Part shown: one piece after another, positions 15,676 to 23,938 of the stretch | Position numbering within the stretch: the stretch's first letter is position 1 | How the letters are laid out: every line of letters begins with the position of its first letter | Assembly: GCA_039807745.1 (NCBI GenBank) | Contig: JBDHRV010000031.1 | Location: 1 to 28,600 of the forward strand | DNA length: 28,600 nt | Reading direction: 5' to 3' | Origin: JAEUMW01 sp039807745 | GTDB taxonomy: Bacteria > Pseudomonadota > Gammaproteobacteria > Burkholderiales > JAEUMW01 | The notes under the pieces: model-generated | What the model was told of the DNA's origin: nothing | Databases searched by the model: none | What the model saw: only the letters and a program-made list of their open reading frames with translations | Translations under genes and position numbers: made by a program

Positions 15676-16908
15676 ATGAAGACTCCCGCCGTGGCAGTAC
15701 CGGATCTTTCCAAGCTCCGCATCGATCGCGAGGAAAAAGTCGCCCCGGTCGCGCGCGTGCGCCGCAGCCGCCGCTGGCTGTGGATGGCGCTCCTCGCCCT
15801 GGTGATCGTCGCCGGCATCGCCTACTCGCGCATGAGCGCGGTGCAGGAGGTAGAGGTTGCGACGGTTACCACCGCCTATCCTTCGCAGGCGATCGCGCTG
15901 CTCAACGCGACCGGCTACGTCGTGCCGCAGCGGAAGGCGTCCGTCGGCACCAAAGCCACGGGACGCATGGAGTGGCTCGGGGTGCAGGAAGGCAGCAAGG
16001 TGAAGCAGGGCGAGGTGATCGCCCGGCTCGAGAATCGGGACGTGAGCGCACTGCTCACCCAGGCGCGGGCAAACGTGCAGGTGGCGCGCGCCAACCTCGA
16101 GCAGGGACAGGCGGAGTTGCGCAACGCCGAGCTCGAGCTGAATCGCGCCCGCGAGCTCGTCGAGCGCAAGTTCCTGTCGCAGTCCGCCTACGATCAGGCG
16201 CGCGAACGTTACGACCGCGCGCTCGCAGCCATCGCCGGGTTGAAGGCAGCGATCGGCGTGGCCGAGGCGAATCGCCGCAACGCCGAGGTCGCGGTGGAGC
16301 AGACGTTGATCCGCGCGCCCTTCGACGGTGTGGTGCTGACCAAGAACGCCAACGTCGGCGACGTGATCACCACCTTTTCGGCGGCGGTCGATACCAAGGG
16401 CGCGGTGGTGACGATGGCCGACATGTCCACGCTCGAGGTCGAGGCGGACGTATCCGAATCGAATCTGCAGAAGGTGAAGGTGGGGCAGCCGGTCGAGATT
16501 CAGCTCGACGCGCTGCCGGACATGCGCTTCCGCGGCGAGGTCGCGCGTATCGTCCCCACGGTGGACCGGGCGAAAGCGACGGTGCTGGTGAAAGTTCGCT
16601 TCGTCGAGCGCGACGAGCGCGTGCTGCCCGACATGAGTGCCAAGGTGACCTTCCTCGAGCGCGAGCTTGGCGCGGACGAGCGCGCAGCGCGCACGGCGGT
16701 GCCGCCGTCTGCCATCGTCACGCGCGACGGCGAGAAGGCGGTGTTCGTGGTCGAAGGGGAGCGCGTGCGGCGCGCGCGAGTGGAGCCCGGCGCGGCCCTG
16801 GGCGACGTGATCGAGGTGAAATCCGGTGTCAAGCCGGGCCAGAAGATCGTGCTCAAGCCCGCGGAGAGGCTCGTCGACGGTGCGCCGGTAAAGGTGGCGA
16901 CGCAGTGA
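15676..16908 (+). CDS. MacA/HlyD-like periplasmic adaptor subunit of an ABC exporter (410 aa)
   Basis: Membrane fusion protein that links an inner-membrane ABC transporter to an outer-membrane channel. A short cytoplasmic tail and one membrane anchor (residues 34-50, WLWMALLALVIVAGIAY) are followed by the barrel-sandwich half-motif GRMEWLGVQEGSKVKQGEVIARLENRD. A long coiled-coil hairpin comes next (about 115-200, rich in Ala, Glu, Gln and Arg), then the second lipoyl half IRAPFDGVVLTKNANVGDVI, a beta-barrel domain (VEADVSESNLQKVKVGQPVEI...VPTVDRAKATVLVKV) and a membrane-proximal domain ending LVDGAPVKVATQ. It begins a four-gene operon with the ATPase (overlap of 4 bases, GTGA) and two permeases. 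No TolC-like gene is nearby, so a shared channel encoded elsewhere is expected. Confidence 0.93.
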   Translation: MKTPAVAVPDLSKLRIDREEKVAPVARVRRSRRWLWMALLALVIVAGIAYSRMSAVQEVEVATVTTAYPSQAIALLNATGYVVPQRKASVGTKATGRMEWLGVQEGSKVKQGEVIARLENRDVSALLTQARANVQVARANLEQGQAELRNAELELNRARELVERKFLSQSAYDQARERYDRALAAIAGLKAAIGVAEANRRNAEVAVEQTLIRAPFDGVVLTKNANVGDVITTFSAAVDTKGAVVTMADMSTLEVEADVSESNLQKVKVGQPVEIQLDALPDMRFRGEVARIVPTVDRAKATVLVKVRFVERDERVLPDMSAKVTFLERELGADERAARTAVPPSAIVTRDGEKAVFVVEGERVRRARVEPGAALGDVIEVKSGVKPGQKIVLKPAERLVDGAPVKVATQ

Positions 16909-17597
16909 ACCGTGGGGCCGCCCCGCGCCCGGTGGTGGAGATCCGCAACCTCGCCAAGTCCTACCGCCGCGGCGACCAGCTCGTGCCGGTGCTGCACGAC
17001 ATCAACATGAACATTCCGGTCGGGGATTTTGTTGCGCTGATGGGTCCGAGCGGGTCGGGCAAGAGCACGCTGCTCAACCTGATCGCCGGCATCGACACGC
17101 CCGACAGCGGCGAGCTGCGGGTCGACGGCACAGACATTGGAGCCTTGAGCGAGACGGATCTGGCGGCGTGGCGCGCGGCGAACGTCGGTTTCATCTTCCA
17201 GTTCTACAATCTGATGCCGGTGCTGACCGCGCTCGAGAACGTCGAGCTGCCGCTGCTCCTCACGGGTCTTTCGCGCGCCGAACGGCGCGAGCACGCGGAA
17301 GCCGCGCTCGGCATGGTCGGTTTGGGCGACCGCCTCGAGCACTACCCCTCCGAGCTCTCGGGCGGGCAGCAGCAGCGGGTCGCGATCGCGCGCGCCATCA
17401 TCACCGACCCGACGCTGCTGGTGGCCGACGAACCCACTGGCGACCTCGACCGCGCTTCGGCCGCGGAGGTCCTCGACCTCATGGACCGCCTCAACGACGA
17501 GCTCGGCAAGACCATCATCATGGTCACGCACGATCCGCATTCGGCGCAGCGCGCCCACCATCTCAAGCACCTCGAGAAGGGCGTGCTGGCGGATTAG
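16905..17597 (+). CDS. ABC exporter ATP-binding subunit, MacB/LolD-like (230 aa)
   Basis: Nucleotide-binding subunit. Walker A GPSGSGKST is at residues 47-55, the Q-loop is in FIFQFYNLMPVLTALENVELPL, the signature LSGGQQQRVAIARA at 151-164, Walker B LLVADEPTGDLD at 171-182 and the switch His in VTHD at 207-210. The N-terminal pattern (VVEIRNLAKSYRRGDQLVPVL) and PTGDLD are typical of the MacB/LolD/FtsE branch that works with mechanotransmission-type permeases. It starts at GTG 16905, overlapping the adaptor stop; no ATG fits. A permease gene follows after 7 bases. Confidence 0.95.
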   Translation: MNRGAAPRPVVEIRNLAKSYRRGDQLVPVLHDINMNIPVGDFVALMGPSGSGKSTLLNLIAGIDTPDSGELRVDGTDIGALSETDLAAWRAANVGFIFQFYNLMPVLTALENVELPLLLTGLSRAERREHAEAALGMVGLGDRLEHYPSELSGGQQQRVAIARAIITDPTLLVADEPTGDLDRASAAEVLDLMDRLNDELGKTIIMVTHDPHSAQRAHHLKHLEKGVLAD

Positions 17598-17604
17598 GCG
17601 CCTC

Positions 17605-18762
17605 GTGGAATCGCTCAAGCTCGCGCTTCGCAACGCCCTGCGCCACAGGTTGCGCACCGGCCTGACCGTGCTCGGCCTGGTGGTCGCGATCATGGCGTTC
17701 GGCCTGCTGCAGACGGTGGTCGATGCCTGGTACGCGGGGGCGGAAGGCGCGTCGAACACGCGCCTCGTCACGCGCAACTCGATCTCGCTCGTCTTCCCGC
17801 TGCCGATCACCTACCGCGACAAGATCCGCCGCGTGCCCGGCGTGACGGGGGTGAGCATGGCGAACTGGTTCGGCGGCGTGTATGTCACCGAAAAGAACTT
17901 CTTCCCGCAGTTCGCGGTGGACGCGGCGACCTACTTCGGGCTCTACCCCGAATACCTGGTGCCTGAAGAGGAGATGAAGGCGTTCCTGCGCGACCGCAAG
18001 GGCGCCATCATCGGGCGCAAGCTCGCGGATACCTATGGCTTCGAGGTGGGCGACGTGGTGCCGCTGCGCGGGACGATCTATCCGGGGACGTGGAGCTTCG
18101 TGGTCCGTGGCATCTACGACGGCGCTGAGAAGAGCACGGACACGAGCCAGTTCTTCTTCCACTGGGATTACCTGAACGAGACGACGAAACGGACGGCGCC
18201 GAAACGCGCGGACAACACGGGGGTGTACATCGTGCGCATCGCCTCCGCCGGTCTCGCGGCCGAGGTCGGCGAGAGCATCGACCGCGAGTTCAGGAACAGC
18301 CTCGCCGAGACCCTGACGGAAACCGAGAAGGCCTTTCAGCTCGGTTTCGTCGCGATGACCGAGGCGATCGTCGTCGCCATCCGCATCGTCTCGTTTCTGG
18401 TCATCTTCATCATCCTCGCGGTGATGGCGAACACGATGGCGATGACGGCGCGCGAACGCACGTCCGAGTATGCGACGCTGAAGGCGCTCGGCTTCGGACC
18501 CGCATTCCTGAGCCGCCTCATCTTCGGTGAGTCGCTTGCGATCGCCGTGGCGGGAGGGCTGGCCGGCATCGCGCTGACCTTCCCGGTGGCCCACGCGTTC
18601 GCCGAGCGCATGGGGACGCTCTTCCCGGTGTTCAACGTCTCGCGCGAGACGATCTGGATGCAGGTCGGGGCGGCGATCGGGGTCGGTTGCGCGGCCGCCA
18701 TCGTGCCGGCGGTGCGCGCGAGCCGCGTGCGCATCGCCGAGGGGCTGCGCGCCATCGGCTGA
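17605..18762 (+). CDS. MacB/FtsX-family ABC permease, first of two (385 aa)
   Basis: Four-helix permease of the type VII (MacB-like) exporter group. The first membrane segment (about 20-40, TGLTVLGLVVAIMAFGLLQTV) is followed by a periplasmic MacB_PCD-type domain of about 215 residues (YRDKIRRVPGVTGVSMANWFGG...IIGRKLADTYGFEVGDVVPL) and then three helices starting with IRIVSFLVIFIILAVMANTM. The conserved cytoplasmic loop ARERTSEYATLKALGF and the C-terminal VPAVRASRVRIAEGLR complete the pattern. It starts with GTG 7 bases after the ATPase. Its partner permease follows after 4 bases; two different permeases suggest a heterodimeric pore. Confidence 0.93.
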   Translation: MESLKLALRNALRHRLRTGLTVLGLVVAIMAFGLLQTVVDAWYAGAEGASNTRLVTRNSISLVFPLPITYRDKIRRVPGVTGVSMANWFGGVYVTEKNFFPQFAVDAATYFGLYPEYLVPEEEMKAFLRDRKGAIIGRKLADTYGFEVGDVVPLRGTIYPGTWSFVVRGIYDGAEKSTDTSQFFFHWDYLNETTKRTAPKRADNTGVYIVRIASAGLAAEVGESIDREFRNSLAETLTETEKAFQLGFVAMTEAIVVAIRIVSFLVIFIILAVMANTMAMTARERTSEYATLKALGFGPAFLSRLIFGESLAIAVAGGLAGIALTFPVAHAFAERMGTLFPVFNVSRETIWMQVGAAIGVGCAAAIVPAVRASRVRIAEGLRAIG

Positions 18763-18766
18763 CACG

Positions 18767-19933
18767 ATGAAGATCCCGCTTGCCTACATCGTGCGCAACC
18801 TCTGGACGCGCAAGCTCACCACGCTGCTGACGGCGGGCGGCATGGCGCTCGTCGTGTTCGTCTTCGCGGCCGTGCTGATGCTGGAGGAGGGACTGCACAA
18901 GACTCTCGTCCAGACCGGCTCTTGGGACAACGCGGTGATGATCCGGCGTTCGTCCGGCACCGAAGTGCAGAGCATCATCGACCGCAACCAGGCGGCGGTC
19001 ATCGCGAGCGCGCCCGAGATCGCCTACGGCGCCGACGGCGAGCCGATCGTGTCGAAGGAGGTGGTCGTGCTCATCAACCTGGAGAAACGCGCCTCGGCGA
19101 AGCCCTCCAACGTGATCATCCGCGGTGTCGGGGCGAAGGGGCTGGCGCTGCGGCCGCAGGTGACGCTCACCGAAGGACGCATGTTCCGCCCCGGCTCGTC
19201 GGAGATCATCGCGGGGCGCGCGATCGCGCAGCGTTTCAGCGGCACAGGGTTGCACGAGACGCTGCGCTTCGGCGGGCGCGAGTGGACCGTCGTGGGCGTG
19301 TTCGACGCCGGGGGGAGCGGCTTCGATTCCGAGATCTGGGGCGATGCCGACCAGATGATGCAGGCGTTTCGCCGCAACGCCTATTCCGTGACGGTCGCGA
19401 AGCTCGTCGCCGCCGACCGCTTTCCGGCGTTTCGCGCGCGGCTCGAAGCCGACCCGCGGCTCACCGTGGAGGCGAAGCGCGAGACCGTGTTCTACGCCGA
19501 GCAGTCCGAGATGCTGGCGAACTTCATCCGCATCCTCGGGATGACCCTGTCCGTGATCTTTTCCTTCGGTGCCATCATCGGCGCCATGATCACGATGTAC
19601 GCGGCGGTGGCGAACCGCACCGCGGAGATTGGCACGCTGCGGGCACTCGGTTTCCAGCGCCGGAGCATTCTCGCCGCGTTTCTGGTGGAGGCGCTGTTCC
19701 TGTCCCTGCTGGGCGGTGCGCTCGGGCTCGTCCTCGCGTCGTTGATGCAGCTCGTGAGCGTGTCCACCATGAACTGGCAATCCTTCGCGGAGATCGCGTT
19801 CCGCTTCTCGCTCACGCCGCGCATCGTGATCCAATCACTCGCCTTTGCGGCCTTCATGGGGCTGCTCGGCGGAGTGCTGCCGGCCGCACGTGCGGCACGG
19901 CTCAAGATCGTCGACGCACTGCGGGCGGCGTGA
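18767..19933 (+). CDS. MacB/FtsX-family ABC permease, second of two (388 aa)
   Basis: It has the same architecture as the preceding permease but is clearly diverged. Membrane helix 1 (LLTAGGMALVVFVFAAVLML) is followed by a periplasmic domain (about 45-250: VMIRRSSGTEVQSII, SEIIAGRAIAQRFSGTG, VVGVFDAGGSGFDSEIWGD) and three C-terminal helices beginning LGMTLSVIFSFGAIIGAMITMY. The coupling loop is NRTAEIGTLRALGFQRRSIL, and the end is LPAARAARLKIVDALRA. It is the last gene of the exporter operon. No strong terminator follows; the CBM-like gene begins 156 bases later. Confidence 0.93.
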   Translation: MKIPLAYIVRNLWTRKLTTLLTAGGMALVVFVFAAVLMLEEGLHKTLVQTGSWDNAVMIRRSSGTEVQSIIDRNQAAVIASAPEIAYGADGEPIVSKEVVVLINLEKRASAKPSNVIIRGVGAKGLALRPQVTLTEGRMFRPGSSEIIAGRAIAQRFSGTGLHETLRFGGREWTVVGVFDAGGSGFDSEIWGDADQMMQAFRRNAYSVTVAKLVAADRFPAFRARLEADPRLTVEAKRETVFYAEQSEMLANFIRILGMTLSVIFSFGAIIGAMITMYAAVANRTAEIGTLRALGFQRRSILAAFLVEALFLSLLGGALGLVLASLMQLVSVSTMNWQSFAEIAFRFSLTPRIVIQSLAFAAFMGLLGGVLPAARAARLKIVDALRAA

Positions 19934-20089
19934 TCGGGAATCTTCAAGAACGCGCGCCGCGAGTCGTATTAGAATACCCGCTCTTCGCAAATAGTCATTG
20001 CGACGCGCCTGCTGCCGCGACGGCAAGTGGACCGAGTCCCAGGGCGGCGCGCAGTGTTGAGTGGTGAGATTAATTGAGGAGTGATCTTG

Positions 20090-20536
20090 ATGTCCACGAA
20101 AAGGGAAACGACGCCGACTGCCGAGAAGAAAACCACAGTGAAGAAGGCGCCAACCGAACGTAAGCCTGCCGTGCGGAAGACCAAGCCAGTTCAGGAAGAA
20201 GGTCTACAGACGACGCCGGCTGCAGAAGCGAAAGTTGCAACCAAGACGGCGCGCAAGCCCGCGCCGGAAAAATCCGGCCCGCCGGTGACCCGCGTCATGG
20301 CCTACGTCGATGTCGGGCTTGGCAACACCCTCTTCCTGCGCGGCGAAGGGCCGGGCCTGAGCTGGGAGTCCGGTGTGCCGATGCAGTGGACCGGGGAAGG
20401 CTGCTGGTCGTGGTCGGCGGAAGCAGGCGGTGAGGAGATCACGTTCAAGGTGCTGATCAACGATCAGCACTGGTCCGGGGGCGACAATCTCAAAGTCGCT
20501 TCGGGGGACACCGCCTCCTTCACGCCCGCGTTCTAG
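20090..20536 (+). CDS. Small protein with CBM48-like/isoamylase-N-type domain and basic low-complexity tail (148 aa)
   Basis: Residues 1 to about 65 are low-complexity and rich in Lys, Thr, Ala and Pro, reminiscent of nucleic-acid- or surface-binding tails. Residues 70-148 (VMAYVDVGLGNTLFLRGEG..GLSWESGVPMQW...TFKVLINDQHWSGGDN) match the pattern of the small beta-sandwich proteins related to glycogen-recognition CBM48 domains. The start at ATG 20090 is chosen because GAGGAG lies 8 bases upstream; a GTG three codons earlier overlaps that site. It has no signal peptide, so it is cytoplasmic. There is a TAGAAT -10-like element at 19970-19975. It stands alone between the exporter operon and a convergent gene. 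A ligand (glycogen or other sugar) is inferred from the fold only. Confidence 0.8.
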   Translation: MSTKRETTPTAEKKTTVKKAPTERKPAVRKTKPVQEEGLQTTPAAEAKVATKTARKPAPEKSGPPVTRVMAYVDVGLGNTLFLRGEGPGLSWESGVPMQWTGEGCWSWSAEAGGEEITFKVLINDQHWSGGDNLKVASGDTASFTPAF

Positions 20537-20555
20537 AGAGCGAAGTATCGAGGAC

Positions 20556-20577
20556 GCCCGCGCCTGCCGCGGGCTTG
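20556..20577. terminator. GC-rich hairpin between convergent genes
   Basis: GCCCGCG (20556-20562) pairs perfectly with CGCGGGC (20568-20574) around a 5-base loop. It lies 20 bases after the CBM-like stop and before the end of the convergent gene. Only a short TT follows, so it may act as a weak or factor-dependent terminator. Confidence 0.45.
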
Positions 20578-20623
20578 CGCGCTCGCCAAAGCGGCGCTGT
20601 TCGCGCAGGTGGCAGGGATGGGT

Positions 20624-21016
20624 TCAGGCGCTTCGGTTGTCCGATCGCTCGGACAGCCACACGCACGCGTACACACCGTGACCCATGCCGATCATGCCGG
20701 CGAAGAAGAGCGTCGGCTCGGCAACGAGCACGCCGCCGAGCGCCATTCCGGTCGCGGTCAGCAGCGTGAACCAGCAGCGGTGACGTTCCTGGATCGACGC
20801 GGCGTCGTAGGGGGGTAGGGCGAGCTCCCGCTTGAGCTTCGCGGTGGCCTGTTCGCGCGAGAATCCCGACGCCAGCCAGACGCGCTCGCGCGATTCGGCA
20901 AGCGGTGCGTCGGCATAGATCGGCGTGGTCTGGGCCCAGGCTACCCATTGGCCATCGGCACGTTGCACGGCCGCCAGCCAGAAGCGGCCGACGCGCTGGA
21001 TTTCTCTGGTTTTCAT
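20624..21016 (-). CDS. Hypothetical protein with two C-terminal membrane segments (130 aa)
   Basis: Not recognised. The N-terminal 75 residues are soluble and mixed alpha/beta in character (MKTREIQRVGRFWLAAVQRAD, then WVAWAQTTPIYADAPLAESRERVW, a motif-like SGFSREQATAKLKRELALPPYD). The C-terminal part has two hydrophobic segments (about 83-98 and 102-121), with a short charged end. The start is placed at ATG 21016; a GTG one codon upstream is possible and the ribosome-binding site is weak. The gene is convergent with the CBM-like gene and divergent from the radical SAM gene, with 185 bases to the latter's start. Coding character is supported by sensible composition and clear membrane segments, but there is no functional clue. 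Confidence 0.6.
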   Translation of the reverse strand: MKTREIQRVGRFWLAAVQRADGQWVAWAQTTPIYADAPLAESRERVWLASGFSREQATAKLKRELALPPYDAASIQERHRCWFTLLTATGMALGGVLVAEPTLFFAGMIGMGHGVYACVWLSERSDNRSA

Positions 21017-21201
21017 CACTCGGACCCCGTCGGTTTTTCCCGCGGCTGCCGGCGCAAAATTCGTGCTACGTGGGGTGTGATGCCGAGTCGTTTGTGTTCC
21101 CGCGCGTCCGCGCCGGTGACGAAGCTGTCAGGATGTTCGCTCGAGGCGCGGGCAGCCTTCGATCTGCTATCCTCGTTCCTCACTTTCGAACGCGTTCCGT
21201 C

Positions 21202-22290
21202 ATGCCGTTGCGCACCGTCTCCGGAAATCGCACCGCCCCGCCCAAGGGGCGCGGCGCGACGGTGAATCCCGAAGGGCGCTTCGAGTCGCTCACGCGGGAA
21301 GCGTTCGACGACGGCTGGGATCGGCCCGAGGACGAGGCGCTGCCGCTCCCGACATCGGTCACCGAGGAGCGCGCGAAATCGATCATCGCGCGCAACGACT
21401 CGCCGGACATCCCGTTCACGCAGTCGATCAATCCCTATCGTGGCTGCGAGCACGGCTGCGTCTACTGCTATGCGCGGCCGAGCCACGCCTATCTCAACCT
21501 CTCGCCGGGGCTCGACTTCGAGACGCGCCTCATTGCGAAGGTGAACGCGGCGCAGTTGCTGCGCGCCGAGCTCGCGAAGCCCGGCTACGTCTGCGAGGCA
21601 ATCGCGCTCGGCACCAACACCGACCCCTATCAGCCGATCGAGCGCGAGTACCGCATCACGCGCTCCATTCTCGAGGTGCTGGCCGATTGCGAACACCCGG
21701 TCGCGATCGTCACCAAGAATGCAATGGTGGAGCGCGACATCGACCTGCTCGCGGCGATGGCGGAGAAACGTCTGGCACGCGTGTACCTGTCGATCGCCAC
21801 ACTCGACCACGATGTGTCGCGCCCAATGGAGCCGCGCACGTCTGCTCCGCGGCGACGGCTGGAAGCGATCCGGCGACTTGCCGCGGCAGGCATTCCCACC
21901 GGCGTCATGGTCGCGCCCGTCGTGCCATTTCTGACCGACCACGACATCGAACGCGTGCTCGAAGCTGCGGCGCAGGCGGGCGCGGCCTGCGCGGGCTACG
22001 TGCTGCTGCGCCTGCCGTTCGAAGTGAAGACGCTCTTCCAGGCATGGCTCGAGGCGCGCTTCCCGCTCAAGGCGGCGCACGTGATGAGTCGTGTGCGCGC
22101 CATGCGCGAGGGACGCGAGAACGATCCGGAATTCGGCAGCCGCATGAAGGGGACCGGGCGTTTCGCGGAACTGCTGGCGCAACGCTTCGAGCGCGCCTGC
22201 TCACGTTTCGAGCTCGACCGCGAGCGCACGCCGTTGGACACGACACGGTTCCGTCGTCCGCGCACGGCCCCGCAGCTGGAGCTCTTCTGA
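21202..22290 (+). CDS. PA0069-family radical SAM protein (362 aa)
   Basis: SplB-like radical SAM protein of the family named after PA0069 / Rv2578c; its reaction is unknown. The cluster motif is CEHGCVYC, with cysteines at 82, 86 and 89 (CxxxCxxC) inside the family block INPYRGCEHGCVYCYARPSH. Further conserved blocks are ALGTNTDPYQPIEREYRITRSILEVL, VTKNAMVERDIDLL, SIATLD, EPRTSAPRRRLEAIRRLAAAGIP and VMVAPVVPFLTD. ATG 21202 is chosen because the protein then begins as in relatives and the upstream frame reads into the divergent gene's promoter. The stop overlaps the start of the Sel1 gene by one base (TGATG), so the two are translationally coupled. Confidence 0.93.
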   Translation: MPLRTVSGNRTAPPKGRGATVNPEGRFESLTREAFDDGWDRPEDEALPLPTSVTEERAKSIIARNDSPDIPFTQSINPYRGCEHGCVYCYARPSHAYLNLSPGLDFETRLIAKVNAAQLLRAELAKPGYVCEAIALGTNTDPYQPIEREYRITRSILEVLADCEHPVAIVTKNAMVERDIDLLAAMAEKRLARVYLSIATLDHDVSRPMEPRTSAPRRRLEAIRRLAAAGIPTGVMVAPVVPFLTDHDIERVLEAAAQAGAACAGYVLLRLPFEVKTLFQAWLEARFPLKAAHVMSRVRAMREGRENDPEFGSRMKGTGRFAELLAQRFERACSRFELDRERTPLDTTRFRRPRTAPQLELF

Positions 22291-22958
22291 TGACCAAAGC
22301 CGGCTGCACCGCGGCCGTGGCGCTGCTCGGCGTGCTCCTGTGCGGCGCGGGACGGATACACGCAGCAGACCCTGCGTCCGATTTCAAGCGCGGTCAGAAC
22401 GCCTACGCGGCCGGGGATTACGCACAGGCTGCGAAGGTCTGGCGTCCACTCGCGGAGCAGGGCGACGCGCAGGCCCAGTACGGGATGGGGCTGTTGGCCA
22501 AGCGCGGGCTCGGGGAGCCGCGCGATCCGGCGGCGGCGGCGGAGTGGTGGCGCAAGGCCGCCAGCCAGGGCCACACGACCGCACAGTTCAACCTGGGGGT
22601 GCTGTACGAAGGCGGCGAAGGCGTGCGCAAGAGCGACGACGAGGCCTTCAGGTGGTATCGTCTGGCCGCCGAGCGCGGCGATCCAGACGCCCAGTTCAAT
22701 CTCGGGTTGCTCTATGCGGCCGGGCGCGGCACCAAGCGCGACCTGGCTGCGGCCGCGGGGTGGTACCGCAAGGCGGCCGAGCAGGGCGATGCTGCCGCGC
22801 AGTACACGCTCGGCCTTGCCTACGCCGCGGGGATGGGGATCGCCGAGGATCGCGCCGCGGCGACGGCCTGGCTGCGGAAGTCGGCCGCACAGGGCTTCCA
22901 GCCCGCCCGCGATGCGCTGGCCAAGCTCGAGCCCGAACGCAAGGAAAGAAAGCGATGA
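22290..22958 (+). CDS. Secreted Sel1-repeat protein (222 aa)
   Basis: A signal peptide (hydrophobic core about 8-20, cleavage near IHA at 25) is followed by Sel1-like/TPR-type helical repeats. The AQY/AQF anchor occurs at residues 62, 98, 134 and 170, an exact 36-residue period, each time followed by an LG..Y/L..G.G pattern and a WWRKAA/WYRLAA/WYRKAA/WLRKSA helix. Such proteins are periplasmic protein-protein adaptors. The start overlaps the radical SAM stop and the stop overlaps the next gene's start (ATGA), so all three form one translationally coupled unit. The C-terminus is highly basic (ERKERKR). The partner is unknown. Confidence 0.9.
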   Translation: MTKAGCTAAVALLGVLLCGAGRIHAADPASDFKRGQNAYAAGDYAQAAKVWRPLAEQGDAQAQYGMGLLAKRGLGEPRDPAAAAEWWRKAASQGHTTAQFNLGVLYEGGEGVRKSDDEAFRWYRLAAERGDPDAQFNLGLLYAAGRGTKRDLAAAAGWYRKAAEQGDAAAQYTLGLAYAAGMGIAEDRAAATAWLRKSAAQGFQPARDALAKLEPERKERKR

Positions 22959-23905
22959 GCGACAAGGTCTGCCTGCTGGTGAGCGATGATCTCGCGCGCT
23001 ACGGTTTTCCGTCCGACCATCCCTTCGGTACCGACCGGCAGGGCGCCTTCCTCGGCACGGCGCGCAGCCGAGGATTGGACGCGAAGGTGAAAGTCCTGGC
23101 ATCGCGGGAAGCCACGCGCGCCGAGCTCGAGCGCTTTCACACGGTCGATCACGTGAACCGCGTGATCGTCAAGTCGCAGCAGGGCGTGGGCTACCTCGAC
23201 TACGGCGATACCCCGGCCTTCGTCGGCGTGTTCGAGATCTCGAGCCACGTCGTCGGGGCCGCGCTGGCCGCACTCGATGCCGTGATGGATGGCATCTGTA
23301 CCCGTTCGTTCCAGCCCATCGGGGGGCTGCACCACGCGCGCCGCGACCGCGCGGCGGGCTTCTGCGTGTTCAACGACGTCGGTGTCGTGATCGAGACGCT
23401 GCGCAGCCGCTACGGTGTGAAGCGCATCGCCTACGTCGACATCGACGTGCATCACGGCGATGGCCTCTATTACCCCTACGAGAGCGACCCCGATCTGATC
23501 ATCGCCGACATCCACGAGGACGGGGACTATCTGTACCCGGGTACCGGACATTCGTGGGAGACGGGCAAGGACGCGGCCTCCGGCACCAAGCTCAACATCG
23601 CGATGCCGCCCGGTGCGGGGGACGCGGAATTCCGGCGGCAGTGGGAGCACGTGGAAGCGCATCTCGTGAAGTTCCGGCCCGAATTCTTCCTGCTCCAGTG
23701 CGGCGCCGACAGTCTGAGCGGCGATCCTATCGCCCACCTGCGCTATACCGAGGCCGCCCACGGCTACGCAGCCAAACGCCTGTGCGGGCTGGCGGACCAG
23801 TACGCGCGGGGGCGGCTGATGGTGTTCGGAGGCGGTGGTTACAACCGCAGGAACCTCGCTCTCGCATGGAATGCGGTGCTCGAAGCGTTGATCGAGGCGC
23901 CCTAG
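22955..23905 (+). CDS. Histone deacetylase / AcuC / acetylpolyamine amidohydrolase family protein (316 aa)
   Basis: Zinc-dependent amide hydrolase of the arginase/deacetylase fold, removing acyl groups from lysine side chains or small amines. Seen: GLHHARRDRAAGFCVFNDV with the catalytic His pair at 126-127, YVDIDVHHGDG with zinc ligands Asp164 and His166, a third ligand in QCGADSLSGDP, and GGGGYNRRN with the transition-state Tyr. The active site looks complete. The family cannot be split from sequence alone into AcuC-like (acetyl-CoA synthetase control) and polyamine deacetylases. The ATG overlaps the Sel1 stop. The protein has no signal peptide and should be cytoplasmic. The nearby Orn/Lys/Arg decarboxylase is about 10 kb away, so a polyamine link is only a guess. 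Confidence 0.93.
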   Translation: MSDKVCLLVSDDLARYGFPSDHPFGTDRQGAFLGTARSRGLDAKVKVLASREATRAELERFHTVDHVNRVIVKSQQGVGYLDYGDTPAFVGVFEISSHVVGAALAALDAVMDGICTRSFQPIGGLHHARRDRAAGFCVFNDVGVVIETLRSRYGVKRIAYVDIDVHHGDGLYYPYESDPDLIIADIHEDGDYLYPGTGHSWETGKDAASGTKLNIAMPPGAGDAEFRRQWEHVEAHLVKFRPEFFLLQCGADSLSGDPIAHLRYTEAAHGYAAKRLCGLADQYARGRLMVFGGGGYNRRNLALAWNAVLEALIEAP

Positions 23906-23938
23906 GCAACAAGCTTCGCGCGCTCGGGTGATTGCGCG

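Noticed and set aside
15486..16904. Long upstream extension of the ABC ATPase frame through the adaptor gene
   Set aside because: It is the adaptor gene read out of frame; the ATPase homology begins just after GTG 16905.
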